64,000 bases of DNA from Clitopilus passeckerianus (Eukaryota > Basidiomycota > Agaricomycetes > Agaricales > Entolomataceae), in NCBI GenBank assembly GCA_944990035.1, contig CALYLX010000149.1, positions 124,001 through 188,000 of the forward strand. The letters run 5' to 3'. Below the pieces are notes generated by a model, which searched no databases, was not told where the DNA came from, and saw nothing but the letters and a program-made list of their open reading frames with translations. Within the stretch, counting starts at the first letter, position 1. Each line of letters opens with the position of its first letter. The translations under genes and the position numbers were made by a program. This document shows, in pieces, positions 23,419-36,500 of the stretch.

Positions 23419-25836
23419 AGTCTCCTTTTACCCCCATGCAATATTCCGTTCTCCCGTAATCTGCCTACCGCTGTATCATACGTATAATCACTCGATCTTT
23501 ACCATATTCCGTCGCTCAGAGCCACCTTCAAAAGTACCAAATTATCGAAGTACTCGATATTTAGAACCTTTCACCCGTGCCCTAATCATTGCCGCTTATC
23601 GACTCATACGAATACCTCTTGTTGTAATATGTATCCTGTTAATGTTCTACGGACTGTAGTTACTTACAATTCATCCCGATGTTCCTGCACCGGGACGAAG
23701 AGATTGCAGCATGGCCCGTGAGAAAACCATGGTCGAAGGGATCTGTGCTGCTACTGTTGGCCTAACATCACCACGATTCGACCGAAACATGTCTTCACTG
23801 GTACCTTTTCAGCCACACGAAGCAGTCCCAAGCTCTCTCCTTGAAGAGATTGAAACCACTGCTAAACATCCATACGCCTGCCATGGTACAACGAGCAAGA
23901 ATAATACGGCTTTTCAAATTTGTGAGCCTTATACCTTCTAGCTGCTTCATCTTCATACAGGCTGACATTACTTGTTAGAGTAACTACAACTTTAAGGAAA
24001 ACTCAGTCGACTTAGACTAGCAACTGGCAGACTCCTACCAGAAGATGTCACTCTGACTGCACGATGCTCCCTATAAGGTGCCCAACATGAAGGTGCAACA
24101 CTGTCGTCCAAAAAATGTTCGGTGCCTGTTCACTGCTGTGAGTTCCTCTCACAAATCTATCTCATCCCTCGAGGTAGACTAACGCCGTCTCTTTGAGTAG
24201 ATGCTATCATCATATATCCCCAGGGGTTTTTTCTCTGAGCAACTTCGCCGACGCCGCCCTCGTCAGGAACCTCTGAGCTGAGGGTTTCAGTCTCCGTGGC
24301 TTACACGCTTCACGAATCCGAGAGCGACCCCCAACGAGAGGTTTTGGGGGCCCTCATCTCCGTATACGGGAATGGACATGAAGTAGGTGCCGTTACCTCG
24401 TAGTATCTATAGTGCACAACTAATATTTTTCTTCTCTTTCAGGTTTTCTGTCGCCGCCTGGAACAGAAATACAAACGAAACGGTGAACCGCAGCCGAAAT
24501 CGAGGCATATAAAGCTCTTGGTCTTAAGGATCTCCCTGGAGAAATTCCCAAGATTGTCACCCGGGAGAGGAAGTAGGCCACCAGATGTCAACTTCATGTC
24601 TTGAATACGTCGCCGGCTGCCGTTGCCCATGCACCATCCGCTCCTCGTTGTGGCGCCAATATGAATGGTCATCCTGTCTTCTCCCCTCTAGCCTGCCGAA
24701 TCGGGCAGCATAGAGATTCGGTCGCGTGTCAGCTTCCGGTTCTCCCTCGCATTCCTTGAGGTCGTGAACTATACCTTTCAACGCTCCGTTGACCAGGTAC
24801 CTCGACACCCGTCTTCCAGACCTGCAGGCCTTTAGCCGCTACTGCCAGCTGGGCACGGCTCCTTTTCTGATCGACATCTTTCGGCGATGACTGTTTTGAG
24901 CACCAAACCACTCTTTACCCAGAATATCTGCTCCTTGCTTTCATCTGTCAATTTACCACACCTCTGATTCCTTACCAACTGTACTACCCACGACCATCAT
25001 CACTTATTAGCCGTACAAATGCAGACCTCGCACTGAACTTCGTATCTGGTTCATAAGGTCCGGACTTGAGCTGCGCAAAATTCATTCTCATGTTGATATC
25101 CCGTACCACCCTATGTTGTTTCTGCCTTTCATATCATATCCAACCGGACAATCTCTTACCTGTCAGGCCCGCCAGGTCTGAACACAATCCGTGTCAATAT
25201 GTGTGAACATTGAAATAGGGAAATATAGGCATTGAAGGTTATAACGGTTCTCCAAGCTCCGCCCTGAGCTTGTGTCCCGGAGAAAGGACTTCGACGAGCA
25301 CTACTGAACCGAGTCTGCTTTCTCGGCGATACGTCTCTCTTCCGGCCCTTTAATGGTTTTCGGCGCTTATCGCTAACTCACCTCGATCGATTGCACGATG
25401 CCGTTAGCATTCGAGTAGAGTTCAAGTGGATCATGACCTTCTCTCGGGTACCGTTGTCCCAACCGAACATCCTAAGACGTCCACCTTCTCCGCTCCTAGC
25501 AGAAGCCCCTTTCGTGGTGGTGGGCCATATGGTAGTCAGCGTTTTCTGCATCTACAAGCTGTATGACCTCCTGATTGCATGTACCTATCGTATAGTCATC
25601 TTGTTGGATTACGTATCCTCTTCCGACCCCTTAAATCGATCAGGATGGCCCCTGCTCGACAGCTGTCTGAATCTTCTTCATCTTCCGAAAGATGAATGAT
25701 TAACGGCATTGGCGAATTCCCTTTCATGGTGACGCAGATCCTAGGTTCCAACCCCACGGTACAGAGAGATGTGTACATATATTATTTGAGGTTCATCTCG
25801 CTACTGTTCTTCGGCTTTTTTCCAACCCCCAAAACG
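23419..25836. other. Gene-poor spacer
   Basis: About 2.4 kb after the zinc-finger gene. No exon with a recognisable motif, no clear repeat. The plus-strand frame 25391-25699 is unsupported. Confidence 0.4.
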
Positions 25837-27821
25837 ATGCAACGACAACCACGACCTGATTCCGACCTTCTTACCCGAGACGACATCTGGATGTCTTTCT
25901 CAGCCATAAAGGGACCCAGAACCACCCCTCCGATGCCATTGTATGCATTGTCCATTGTATTTGACGATGGCCCTTGGACACACACCACGAACGTCCGGGT
26001 GACGGTCGTAGGAAAGACACGAGATAGAGAGCCTGCGCGGGTAAGTGCATAAATGCCAATCCCCTAGGCGACCTCGTCGTCTCACTCAACGATAGGAATC
26101 CTGGCAGTGTCTTAACGAGTCCCGAACACCCGAGCCTTTTGAGAAATGGGCAACATTTTATGTACACCCTCCTCGTAATCTCTCCAGACCCACTTCTCCC
26201 CTTGGTGGACCTGCGTGGGCATCTCCCCCGAGTTCCCAGATACACTCTATCGTTCTCGAGCATGCCGAAGGAACGCTATGTCCTCTAACGCACGTATGCG
26301 ACATGTCTACAAAACTCTGTGTTCTCTACGATCAAACATTTCCCATCTCTCCTCACAATCATGCTTTCTTCCTATTCCTCTCTTCAACAAACCTAAGGTC
26401 AGACCAGCATAAAGCTTGCAATGGGGTTAGAATGCTCAGTAGCTATTATATCCGCATCCTACCGACGAAGCATCAAGATCGGCCTCGTACGATTACTCGC
26501 CTTCCAGCGGCTGTCATCGCCCAGATCGTCACCAATGGGCTCGACCGCTCTCATTCCTTGTGGGCCTCGGAGTTATTAGGCTACGGCCTTGTTCACAGAT
26601 CCTGGGTTCACGTACTAGAGCTGTTCTGGGCCGAAATAGGGCATGGTTCCGGATATATCGCCAATCCAGTCGGCCTGGCTCATGCCATCGTTCGCCGACC
26701 CGATAAGGGGAAATATATCTTTCGACACAGTTCCGATATGCTTTTGCACCATTCTATCTCGGAGGAGGACTATCATATAGTGCATACTTCTCTTGTCAGA
26801 GCCGCCGCCCCCACGCTGAAGGAACTGCATCTCGATGCACGCTGCTTCGTTGCGTTAAGGGAGGAACTGCCGTTACTACAAAATGTCCTTAAGCTCGAGT
26901 GCTACTTCTACGATCGGAGAGAACATGTCAAGTACTCGACGGAAGAGCTTCAGCGTCTGGTATCAGGTTGGCGTAACTTGGAAGAACTGTTCATTACAGT
27001 CACAGATCGGCCCTCTCAGGAAGGGAATAGGTACGGCTCGTAGTATTCGAGAATGTGAATCACCTCTAATTCCAGACCCACCTTAGCCCGAATAGCTCAG
27101 TAGTAAGTCTATGAACATCTCTCCTTCTGAGCTCCGGATGGCTCAACCACTTTGGGCAGGTGGCCCCTCACCCGCTTTATTCTCTTAAGACCTTCGTTTC
27201 CGGAACGGGAGGGATGACTGGCGCCCGACTACTCGAGTTCTTCTCCAACCCTTGTCAGCGCCTTACGCGGCTAAGAGTGTACGGTACCTCCGGCTTGACA
27301 AATAACGACTTCTGTCGCCTTTTCGCTACGACTGCCCACACACTAGTCTCTCTACATATCGAGCTCTGCAAACTTGAAGACACGTATTCCGCCTCGGATC
27401 GTGCACTGGATCTCCACGTACATAACATGGGATCCATTTCCGATGTTGTCGTTCAGGGAGACCTTGCTACTTCGGTCTCTATAGCTCGAAAATCTGGTCC
27501 CCGATTCGGTAAAATATGTCTTCTCAATGCAAACACGGAAGTATTTTTGGCTCATGGTGTCGGTGGGGTCACGTTGCCCGAAGCAATACCGACTTGCAAT
27601 TGGTCCGTGATAGATCTAAAGTTCGCGAATAAATCGCCGAAAAGTGTATTTGAATCGTTCTTCGCAGCCGTGCGGCCGCTCTCGGGCATACAAGGGATCA
27701 AAGTTGAGACGGTAAGAAAGGTCTCTGAGTTTCAGGAAAGGAAACAGCTGACCATTGCATCCCGCAGGTAAAGAAACCGATGGTTCACTACCCCGAGATC
27801 AGGATTCACCCCTCGAATTAG
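25837..27821 (+). CDS. F-box/leucine-rich-like protein (590 aa)
   Basis: Exons 25837-26040, 26096-27030, 27132-27711, 27768-27821 (1773 nt). An N-terminal part of about 200 residues of unknown fold precedes an F-box-like segment (ITRLPAAVIAQIVTNGL ... LVHRSWVHVLEL). Irregular leucine-rich sequence follows (TLKELHLDARCF, NVLKLECYFYD, NLEELFITV, RLTRLRVYGT, LVSLHIELCKL). Likely a substrate receptor for an SCF ubiquitin ligase. The last intron (GTAAGA...CCCGCAG) gives a natural C-terminus ending IHPSN. The intron at 27031-27131 uses a weaker acceptor (TTCTGAG). The region 26280-26430 could hide another intron or a separate start, so the N-terminal third is the least certain. Confidence 0.6.
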
Positions 27822-30795
27822 GACGACAGCCTGGAGCCCACAGACTACCGCGGAGTTTTGACGGGCAGGTGCAAGGCAGAGTTTGACCAGGTATCGCGGA
27901 TAGGCCATGTATGCTGATGCCAAAACCTCGTTTTCAGTGATCAAGAAACCCATAGTTATAGAATATATACCGTTCTGTTGAGGATTACGATATATACCTA
28001 TGACTTACGAGGTATTTCAAGCCCTTGATACCTGCTAGTCTTCTCGATCGCTCTAAGATTGTGACCAAAGGATCGTTCTAATTTAGAGTGCAACAACGAA
28101 CTGACAGTATCCACTTCCGAAAAAAAACAGAGCGTTGATGCTAGGCCTACGTGTAAGTATGGTAAATCTACACGGCTTGGTGGAACTGACAGTCAACAAG
28201 CAAATCAAATTCCAACTCCTCCGAAGCCTATATCATAAGCATGAACCGTCGTTTGTAGAGCCCCGTCAAGTGCAACATAGACTTTTTAGCATCATCCACC
28301 GCGGGTCCAGTCTAATTATGAGAAATAGACTTGGGTTGGTCAACCCCTTGAGGTTAGCATTAAATTACTCTCACCAAAGTCTTGATTGTCGAGTTTAAGA
28401 AGCTATCGTAGGCACACTTCATTTCAGACAACCAGGCCCGACCGTGTTTGTGGAGCCCTTATGCAAATGAGCTCGGAAATGACATATCCCTGCCACATGA
28501 AGTCCTTCTAGCGCAGAATACGACATGATATGTCTCGTGCCATGGTGCATCCTAGGAGTAAATTAGGGATGGAGTAAAAGGAAGTGAGGTCGGAGGGATA
28601 CACTGCCGAAGATATATGGTAAGATACGATTTCGAGGCTTACCCTCGCTCGATTTCGTGTTCTGACTCAGCGGACGCCAGGAATCTTCAAAGCGTTTTGT
28701 AGCTCATGTTGATAATCACGTCCACAATGATGGCCAAACTTCGGCATCGGTTTGTCAGAGCTGTTGTTTTCACTGACAACTCGGCTACATGAGACGAAAT
28801 TTGGCAAGAAATTCGGACAAATGATATTGAATTGGCGTAATGCGATTATGCATGGGGTCGGTTGCTTCGAAGGCTGATGTACCACGTATCTCTTCATGTC
28901 TCTCGCGTTCATGTGAAATCACGCCGTGGGGTGCGGTTTTGACGGCCAGACTTGGAGGGAAAGTTGAATGATGGTCGAAAATATAGCAGGATAACCGTTT
29001 GTCAAACGCGAAACCAGAGTTGAAATCTGCGGGGAACCATTCCATCCTACAGCCCATTAATACATTAGCATGAGCTCAAAATTCGCAGGGATTAGTGGTA
29101 ACTAATAGTACCGTTTACCAGGAGGCGGAAACAGTCAAGGCGCATTATATTGGCTGCTTCCCTCATGGCGTGAGCCGCGCGTCCAACTCGACACAACTTG
29201 ATGTTATATGGCTTACTGATTGGACTGAAATGCAGAGCCTCGAAATTTAATGAATCGGACGGTATTCTTATATACTGTATAGCTACTTGAATCCGCGCTG
29301 AGAGTTATTTGACTCTTCATTCAAGCACCCTCGATAGCTGCGCAAAGTCACCCATTGGCCTATACAGCAGCCGATTAAACTCTCATTGTTGTCGGTTTAG
29401 TCCTTGGCCGACCATGCCCCCCAGCGTCCTTTGCATACAGACAGGCGGGGAATTGTCTGTGAGTTGGGGCTTTTTGAGATGCACGCCTCATCTATGCTGG
29501 TATCCTTCTATAGACCCTCATTGGTTGTTGCTCAAAACGTAGTGCAGATGTTATCAAGACAACGCATCCACGTGAACCTTGGAATGACGACTAGAACTTA
29601 CCATCGTTTTCCGTGATCCAAGAAGTTGCGTATGTACGCCTTTCCCCTCTAAATACAGGTTCCAGGGATCAATCGACCAAAATTTTGTGCTGTGCTCTCA
29701 GATGACCTTGGCCGCCTAATTCATCTCTCATTTCCTCCCGTCGTCTACGGAACTCCTCGGCTTCTGGTGGGTAACTCTATTACCCCACAGATTTGGGGCC
29801 TCCTTGACAGTTTATCACTCAGTCGGGTGTGTTTGGAAACCTCGAGGCGGCATCACTTGACCTCAAATGTCGACAACACCAAGTACTGTTTGCTATGAAT
29901 TCGGGTAGCTTGCCCCAATAAAGCTGCGAACAGGCATGGTTTTCTGCTAGCCAATAAAATCGCTGGTTCAAATGAATTCCAAATACATCCTCCATGATCA
30001 TATGTATATAATTTGCAATTCCCCACACTCCGCATACGATTTTCACTGATTTTCACCGTAAGCTCGGCTGTTTATATCTAGTTACCGAAGTCTCGTTGCC
30101 GATCATACATATATCATGCCTGTTCACCTGCACTGACCGTTTGAGGTAGTCTGAGTGAGAGTAACACGGTGATTACTGGAGGAAACACATTGATCGGTGA
30201 AGCTGGAGATTGTAGCCCATGGCTTTCGTGCACCTTTGTATTTTTGGTTCACAATCCGTCCACCCCGGCGTTCAACTGCGGAGCTCAGTCAGCGCCGCCT
30301 GAAGTCACCTGGGCAGTTCGCTTGTAACCCAGCCACACTCCCGTTTTTCTCCAAGGATGACAACTGCCGCAGCCCCTCCACTCCAGAGTACCTACAGGCC
30401 AACGAGCCAACAAACCATTGTTGAGCCGACCCACTATTGAGTAGGAGTAGTCGGGGAAATGTGGCGTATAATGGTGCGAAAAGCTTTGGGGAAATGGTCG
30501 TCTCTTGGTTGCCCGTTCCCCACAATCCAGTCCCACACCCCGCAGCACGGACTGGGGTCGACGAGGAAACGTGGTTGTTCGGCTCAATCTTTGCTGATGG
30601 TGTGGAAAAGGTTGGATCGCGTGATGCCGGTGTCGGTGATGTGCCTGATTCGGCCCGTTAAGCGCGTTCGGCGCTTCAAGTTCAATGTACTACTTATGCT
30701 CAGGGCAACTTGTAGCTGTGGATGTGCAGAGTAGATCGAAATGCAATTGAAATCTTTCACGCATAGCTGTACGTGGAGGACCATTTTCTCTGAAG
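27822..30795. other. Gene-poor spacer, left part
   Basis: No supported coding region, RNA gene or recognisable transposon. Short frames overlap on both strands without motifs. Confidence 0.35.
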
Positions 30796-31320
30796 TCAGG
30801 CCGATGTGGTGAAAAGCAGACTTACAGTGGGAGAAGCGAGAATGGTTGATCGCTCAAACACTGGCATGCGGACGTGGACCTGTGGTGCGGACTGGTGCAG
30901 ATGACTCTCGGATGAGCTGCCTCTGACGGAAGAACGACGCTTTGGGGCTTGAGAAACCTGTTGAATTTCTATCCCCATCTCCTCCTCACCGAAGTTACTA
31001 GCATGCTGTAAACGACTTCAAGATTGGCGAAATGCCCGAGACTCACGGTGATGACTCTGGTAAATGCTCGAAGGTTCCTAGCTACAGCCTTTGTGTCACT
31101 CCCAGGGACTAGTGAAGTGTAATCCAGGATCCGACTGGATAGATAAGGTTCGTGCCGCAAAGAAATAAGGTTCAGCTTAGAGAGCCAAGCTTGCCACCAA
31201 CGCCGTTCCTCGTGGTCGAACTGTATTATGATAGCAGTTGCCATCATGATATGCACGGAGGCCGACGTCCATGGTGTGTATCGGGTTGATGACTCCCTGC
31301 TCAGATCTACTAACAATAAT
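30796..31320 (-). other. Possible exons of an unrecognised gene or gene remnant
   Basis: The minus frame 31316-30969 reads like protein (VHIMMATAIIIQFDHEERRW, YLSSRILDYTSLVPGSDTKA). It meets a good donor (GTGAGT after RAFTRVIT), and a frame beginning MGIEIQQVSQAPKRRSSVRG continues after a possible acceptor. I could not find a start, a domain or a clear end. It may be a decayed C-terminal part of a regulator; no function assigned. Confidence 0.25.
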
Positions 31321-33533
31321 ATCCTTAGTCTGGGGTTTGACGTTTGACAGTGGCCGCGGCAAATGTCACTCGTCCTCCTCGGCTCGGAGGGGATGGGATG
31401 ACTATGCTGCTTGGAGGGTTTTCAACATATCTCGCCTGCACATTCATCTGAATCATGTGGATGTGGGGAGCTGGCGTACTTCTAGCTTACAGTTAGTGTA
31501 CGTTATGCTACCAGGAACTGAAGCTAATGTCGGTCGCGGCACTGCAAACCCTTATCGAACGTGGCTTTGCGCAATGTCACCTTGTTAGGATGGTTGAGGT
31601 TCAGAAGTTCCTTACAACCTGGTCCCAATTCATCGTGACCTGTTACAGGGCAGGACACCGAGGCGCCAGGACAACGTCAATGGCGCTTTTGTATGGAGTA
31701 GGCCCTGAAGAAAATGCATCGCGGGTAGCAAACGGAGTGGTGGACGTGATTGCGTTGAGGGACCCGCCGGGAAACGGGAACCTATCACGACATTGGTATC
31801 CTAGATCGCGAGCGTGAAATTACACTTCTTCTGGCAGTGGTAACGTGTTAACGAAACTTTCCAATGTATCAATCAAGGATTCATGGTATGTGCATTTGAC
31901 ACGATTTTTCTTGGTTTCAAATGCCAAAAAAATCTGGCTGAAGTGAAAGGGATTACCGAATTGGAGGGCCTACCCTTAGAGGACGTTTTACGATTTCAAA
32001 ATTCATACGTAGAACCATCTGTTTGTACCAGTCAAATAGTTTTAGCGGCAACAACAGGCGAAAACGAGTGACGGGGCCACATTGTTCAAATAAGGACCGA
32101 GAAACGGCGCTTTTGACCAGACCATTTGACCAGATTCCCAGATCAAAGTCCCTGGTGGTATTTAACTCTGACATTTCTTACCGCAGCGTGTCCCGTACCG
32201 TGCCGCAGTTTTTCTTGGTGCATTACTGCTTATAGGACTCTGCCACGAATGAACAGTACAGCGCCGCATCTAGCGAGGAGGCGACGACGGTTGAAACGGT
32301 CATCTGATAGTGATTCCAGGCATGCCTTGACAAGATCATCGCACCGGTTCAGGGCCCCTCAGAAAGAGGCAAGCGGCACGCGGCCTTGTCGTTGGTTTGT
32401 TTGAGGTGTATGTGTACATGTGTCCAGGGGTAAACGATTATTTCGTACAAAGATTGCTCCAAAAGGAAAGGTGCGAATAATTATAGCGTGATCGGAGGGT
32501 AAAATGAGTAGGATCATGGTGGATCGGTCGGGAGAAGATGGAGGAACTGAATTGGCTCGGCTTGGAAAGGCTTGAAGGCTGTGTACGTGTGGCCTGTGAT
32601 TCGTACGGCCCGGTGAGGGTGGAAGTTGGGCCGTACTTGTTGGTGCCGTTGCTGGGCTTTCTCTGAGGCGAGGATACCTGACAACTGGACAGGGCAAGCG
32701 TGTCAAGCCAAGGTCAGGGTGGACGGTTGGCACGATGATCGTACTGGAAACTTGTGGGCTGGGTCGAGTTTTGCCAGAAAGTTCGGATGAAGGACCGGGT
32801 GAACCGTGATGCGAATTTTTCCTGTAATGGCAAGCCGTTGGTGGTCCAGTTGGATCTCTCCTTTATTCTGCTCAACCACCATCGACAATTGGAGTTCAGA
32901 CAACATCGTCAACGTCGACGACCAAAAGACGGCGACCTTGAAGGTCAACTGACTGCTGTCTCCCCTTATAGCTGCGCCTACGAAACAAGGCAGGCGAGTA
33001 TTCCTTTCGTTATATGAACGAACAAAGGGGCAATGTAATAATGATAAATCCTAATAGGCTACACGAGTCGGACGGCGCTTGCTTGCGTATACAGCGTGTT
33101 CCCCGCTCGGATCTCTCGTCAGCGTTAGCCTGAGTTGCTTTACTCAGTATTCCGCTTGAACACACCGAAGGTCACATCAAGGACCGTCAAATTCCGGTGT
33201 ATCCCCGCTTACATCTCTGGCTCTCTTGCCTCTCTTTCCTCTGTCCCACCACCTCATCACAACTCGGTCCACCTTCCGCTAGACCAAGCGAAGCTTCTCG
33301 ACCTGAGGTCTCGAGTTCGATACCCAATCTCTCTCAACTATACGATATAGGAGGGCCAATCTCGGTTCGACATCGGCGTCTTCGGGATAGCTTGCTACAC
33401 TCAGCAGCTACGGCCGAGTCATCTATCTTCTGCTCCATCGATTACTCGGGAAGGAAGCCATTAACGCTTTGTTTGCTTTGGAGGGGCTTGGGCGAAGGAA
33501 GGACGGAAGAAGCTACGAGAGACGAAGAATATC
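31321..33533. other. Gene-poor spacer and 5' region of the DUF1752 gene
   Basis: No supported gene. The last 400 bp are likely promoter/5' UTR of the regulator that starts at 33534. Confidence 0.35.
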
Positions 33534-36500
33534 ATGCCACTTGAATTTCCTGTGCCGGTGTTGTCAGTGGCGAAGGATGCGGTTAGGGAGTTGGAAGGTC
33601 GTGAAGCATTGAGTTCTTTATGGGCTCGTAAGTGAATCCTGATGCAGAGCTCTTGTCTCATTTGCTAATCACGCATGCTACCCTTCAGTATTCACCAAGT
33701 GCAAGGAATCGATCAAAGATGGTCGAAGGTTGGAGAACCTTAGCTGGAGGCTATGGTACCGCGACATGGTGACTTCAGAGAAGGAATCGCTCAGTGGCTT
33801 CTGGCAACACAACGCAGGGTTTAACGAGAAGCTCATCTTGGAAGGCAAGTACTTTGTTCATCATTGCCTATTCTTTCATACTTTTTGGTTCCCACCCCAT
33901 TGTTCGCTTCCTTTTTGGCCTCCCCTGCCATCATTTCCAACCCCCCGTCGTACCTTTGACGTCGATGGTGCAGCCAAGCGGCCTGATCATCTATGATTTG
34001 TCAACGAGACTGAAGGTCTCTTCCACGTTCATGACACCCTCCCTCCGTCTCGGACGTCCCCGCGTTTTACGTTGATAGGGACGGGCCAGCGGCGGCCAAT
34101 CAGCGTCCACACCTCCGTAGGCGCGTGGGCAAAATTGGTCGTGCTGGCAGTTCATGGACGAATTTTCATCCTGGTTTTGCCTGCTCGCCGTATGTTCTCA
34201 TTTTTTCCCCATTTCTATGTTTTTTCCGACATACGCCATGACCCTGACCTTTTGGGAGTCTGCTGGTACCTGATGGCGGATCGAACTCGGGCTATTGTGC
34301 CGTAGGCATGAAGTTCGACGAGAGCCGGGATTTTGGTGTCTGCGACTGCATATACCCCCCTCAGAATCTTCTCCCGTTTCTTTTTCTTCTGGGATTTCGC
34401 TTTTACGGCATACCCTCTTCTTGTTAACAAGGAACACGGGCGCTACCCCGCTACTTTCCCTACCCCGGATTTTCGATCTCCCTGAACTAAACCGCATATA
34501 TTCACTCTGAATGCTTTGCGCTCTCAGCTTTGACGTTCTATTCATTTCTTTTGGTGTTTTGCTTGCTCCCTTCATTATCTCTCGTTATCTCGCCACTCGC
34601 TAACATGTCATGGGTCTGATACTGACAATGGTCTTTCTCTATAGATTGCACCCCGTTATCTTCAAGGGTGCTCACTATTGAGTCGTCTCTTGACGAAAAA
34701 CACGGCCTCCAAGGTGGGTTTGATATTCCCTCGGACATACGAGCATTTCCCCCCATTTTTTGATACATGCTGATGCATATCGGCGTATAATCATCTTGCG
34801 GATGGTTGCGGCCTGATGCACAGCAGAGCCCCCATGTGTTGATACGCATACATCTACACTTTACTCCCATAATCTCCTCGCGATCGACGCAAACGCGTTT
34901 TGACAGGAGGACCCTCCCAATTACATGGTTATCTGGTTGCGGTTATGATCCGCCGGCCTTGCTTTCACTCGCTTTCCCCATCGTTTCTGCTTTTGATCTG
35001 TTCTCGTACCAGAGTCTGGCATATGCTAACATATGTTTCTCCTAATCTGTTCTAGCCGTCTCAACCTCTGCACCAACTCAAGCTCCTGTTGCGTTGCTGC
35101 CGACGCCACAGGAAGCTGCACGCACGGAACATACCTCAAATCCACGCGAGAATGGCGACATTCGTTCGATACCCTCGAATTCAGTGTCGGTATATTATTC
35201 AAACACCAACTCATCGGCGGTGGGCGAGGATACCCAGAACGCGAAGACCCTGCACTTGAAAGTTGCTTCTCCATCAAATCGTCCTCTATCGTCATCGTCA
35301 CTTTCATCATCATCGGCATTACCGCCCCAATCTATACCCTCACCTGCTGTCTCTGCACCTGCATCTTCAATTCAACAAGCAGCTCAGCTGCTAAGCGATC
35401 AAGGATCCCTAACGTCATCGTCACCCTGCTATCCTGCTATTCCCCCCTCTAATTCCCCTGTATCTTCTCCCGTTATCTCACACCCGACTATATCCTCCCA
35501 CATTTCGTCCTCTTTATCCCTATCTGCGGTTCACAATTCCCCAACTCTGGCACCTCCTTCAGCCAGTAACTCATCGTTGGCCTCACAATCACCCTCATCA
35601 ATGTCTAATTTGCGTCTTCGGCCAGACTCCGCCCTTTCAGATACCTCCGACTCCGCACCGCCATCCATAAATACGGTTCCTGCGGGTGCGAGAGGTAGAA
35701 GAAGAAGTTCTTTCCAAGGCAGAATGATCTTCGAGTTGTTGCCACCTCCTAGTTTTGGAGCTTCCCCGACGACAAGAGCAACTATAACTCCGCGAGGACC
35801 GGGTGCTACCGTGAAGGAAGCCACTATGCAACTTCATATGACATCGGTGCCGGCAGTGACGTGGGCGGGGAAGATGGAAGGCGTGGAGGTGACTGGGGAG
35901 GATGGAAACGTTATGAAAGGCGAGGATCCGGGGGTGGTGTTCAGGTGGCAAGGACACCTGTTGACTCCTACTGCGTCAATGTCAGGCGACGAGGATACTT
36001 TGGTGGCGACAAATAACCTAGGTGCAGACAGTGTTCTTGTTGCGCTTCGTATGGATGCTACTACAACTATGGTGTCGCAGCTGCCTACTCCTGGTTCGGA
36101 GTGCGACGATCCTCATGTTTCGGCTTTACTACCTGTCTCCATTTCGACATCGACATTGACGGCGCCTCCGAGGTTGGACGTCCATGGTGTTGCTCTCGAG
36201 CCACATCTGCCGTCAGCATCGGCTTCGACAGCACCGGTGACAATGAATGGACGAGCATCAGCGACCTCGACACCTACGTCAACATCAGTCAAAACGCCCA
36301 CTACTGCATCGACAACTTCATCCGTTACCAACTCCCTCCAAGCGTCGACTGCTGGTCAACAAATGACGCTTACCCTGCCCAGGCTGGTGATAGTCCATCC
36401 CACTCCTGGGCCAACGCCCCACCCTACGCCGCCAGCAACTCCAAGGTTCCTTATGGGAGTTGCGCCGGTTGCAGTTCTGGATACTGTCTCAACGACAGAA

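Noticed and set aside
27076..27131. Extra 27-nt exon and 29-nt intron in the second F-box gene
   Set aside because: A 29-nt intron is below the usual minimum; one 101-nt intron keeps the same frame.
27087..27158. A 72-nt stretch that begins GCCCGAATAGCTCAGTAGTA and ends TTTGGGC, with a 7-bp acceptor-like stem and a tRNA A-box-like start
   Set aside because: No D-stem pairing and no proper T-arm/B-box (GTTCRA); the right half is coding sequence of the F-box gene.
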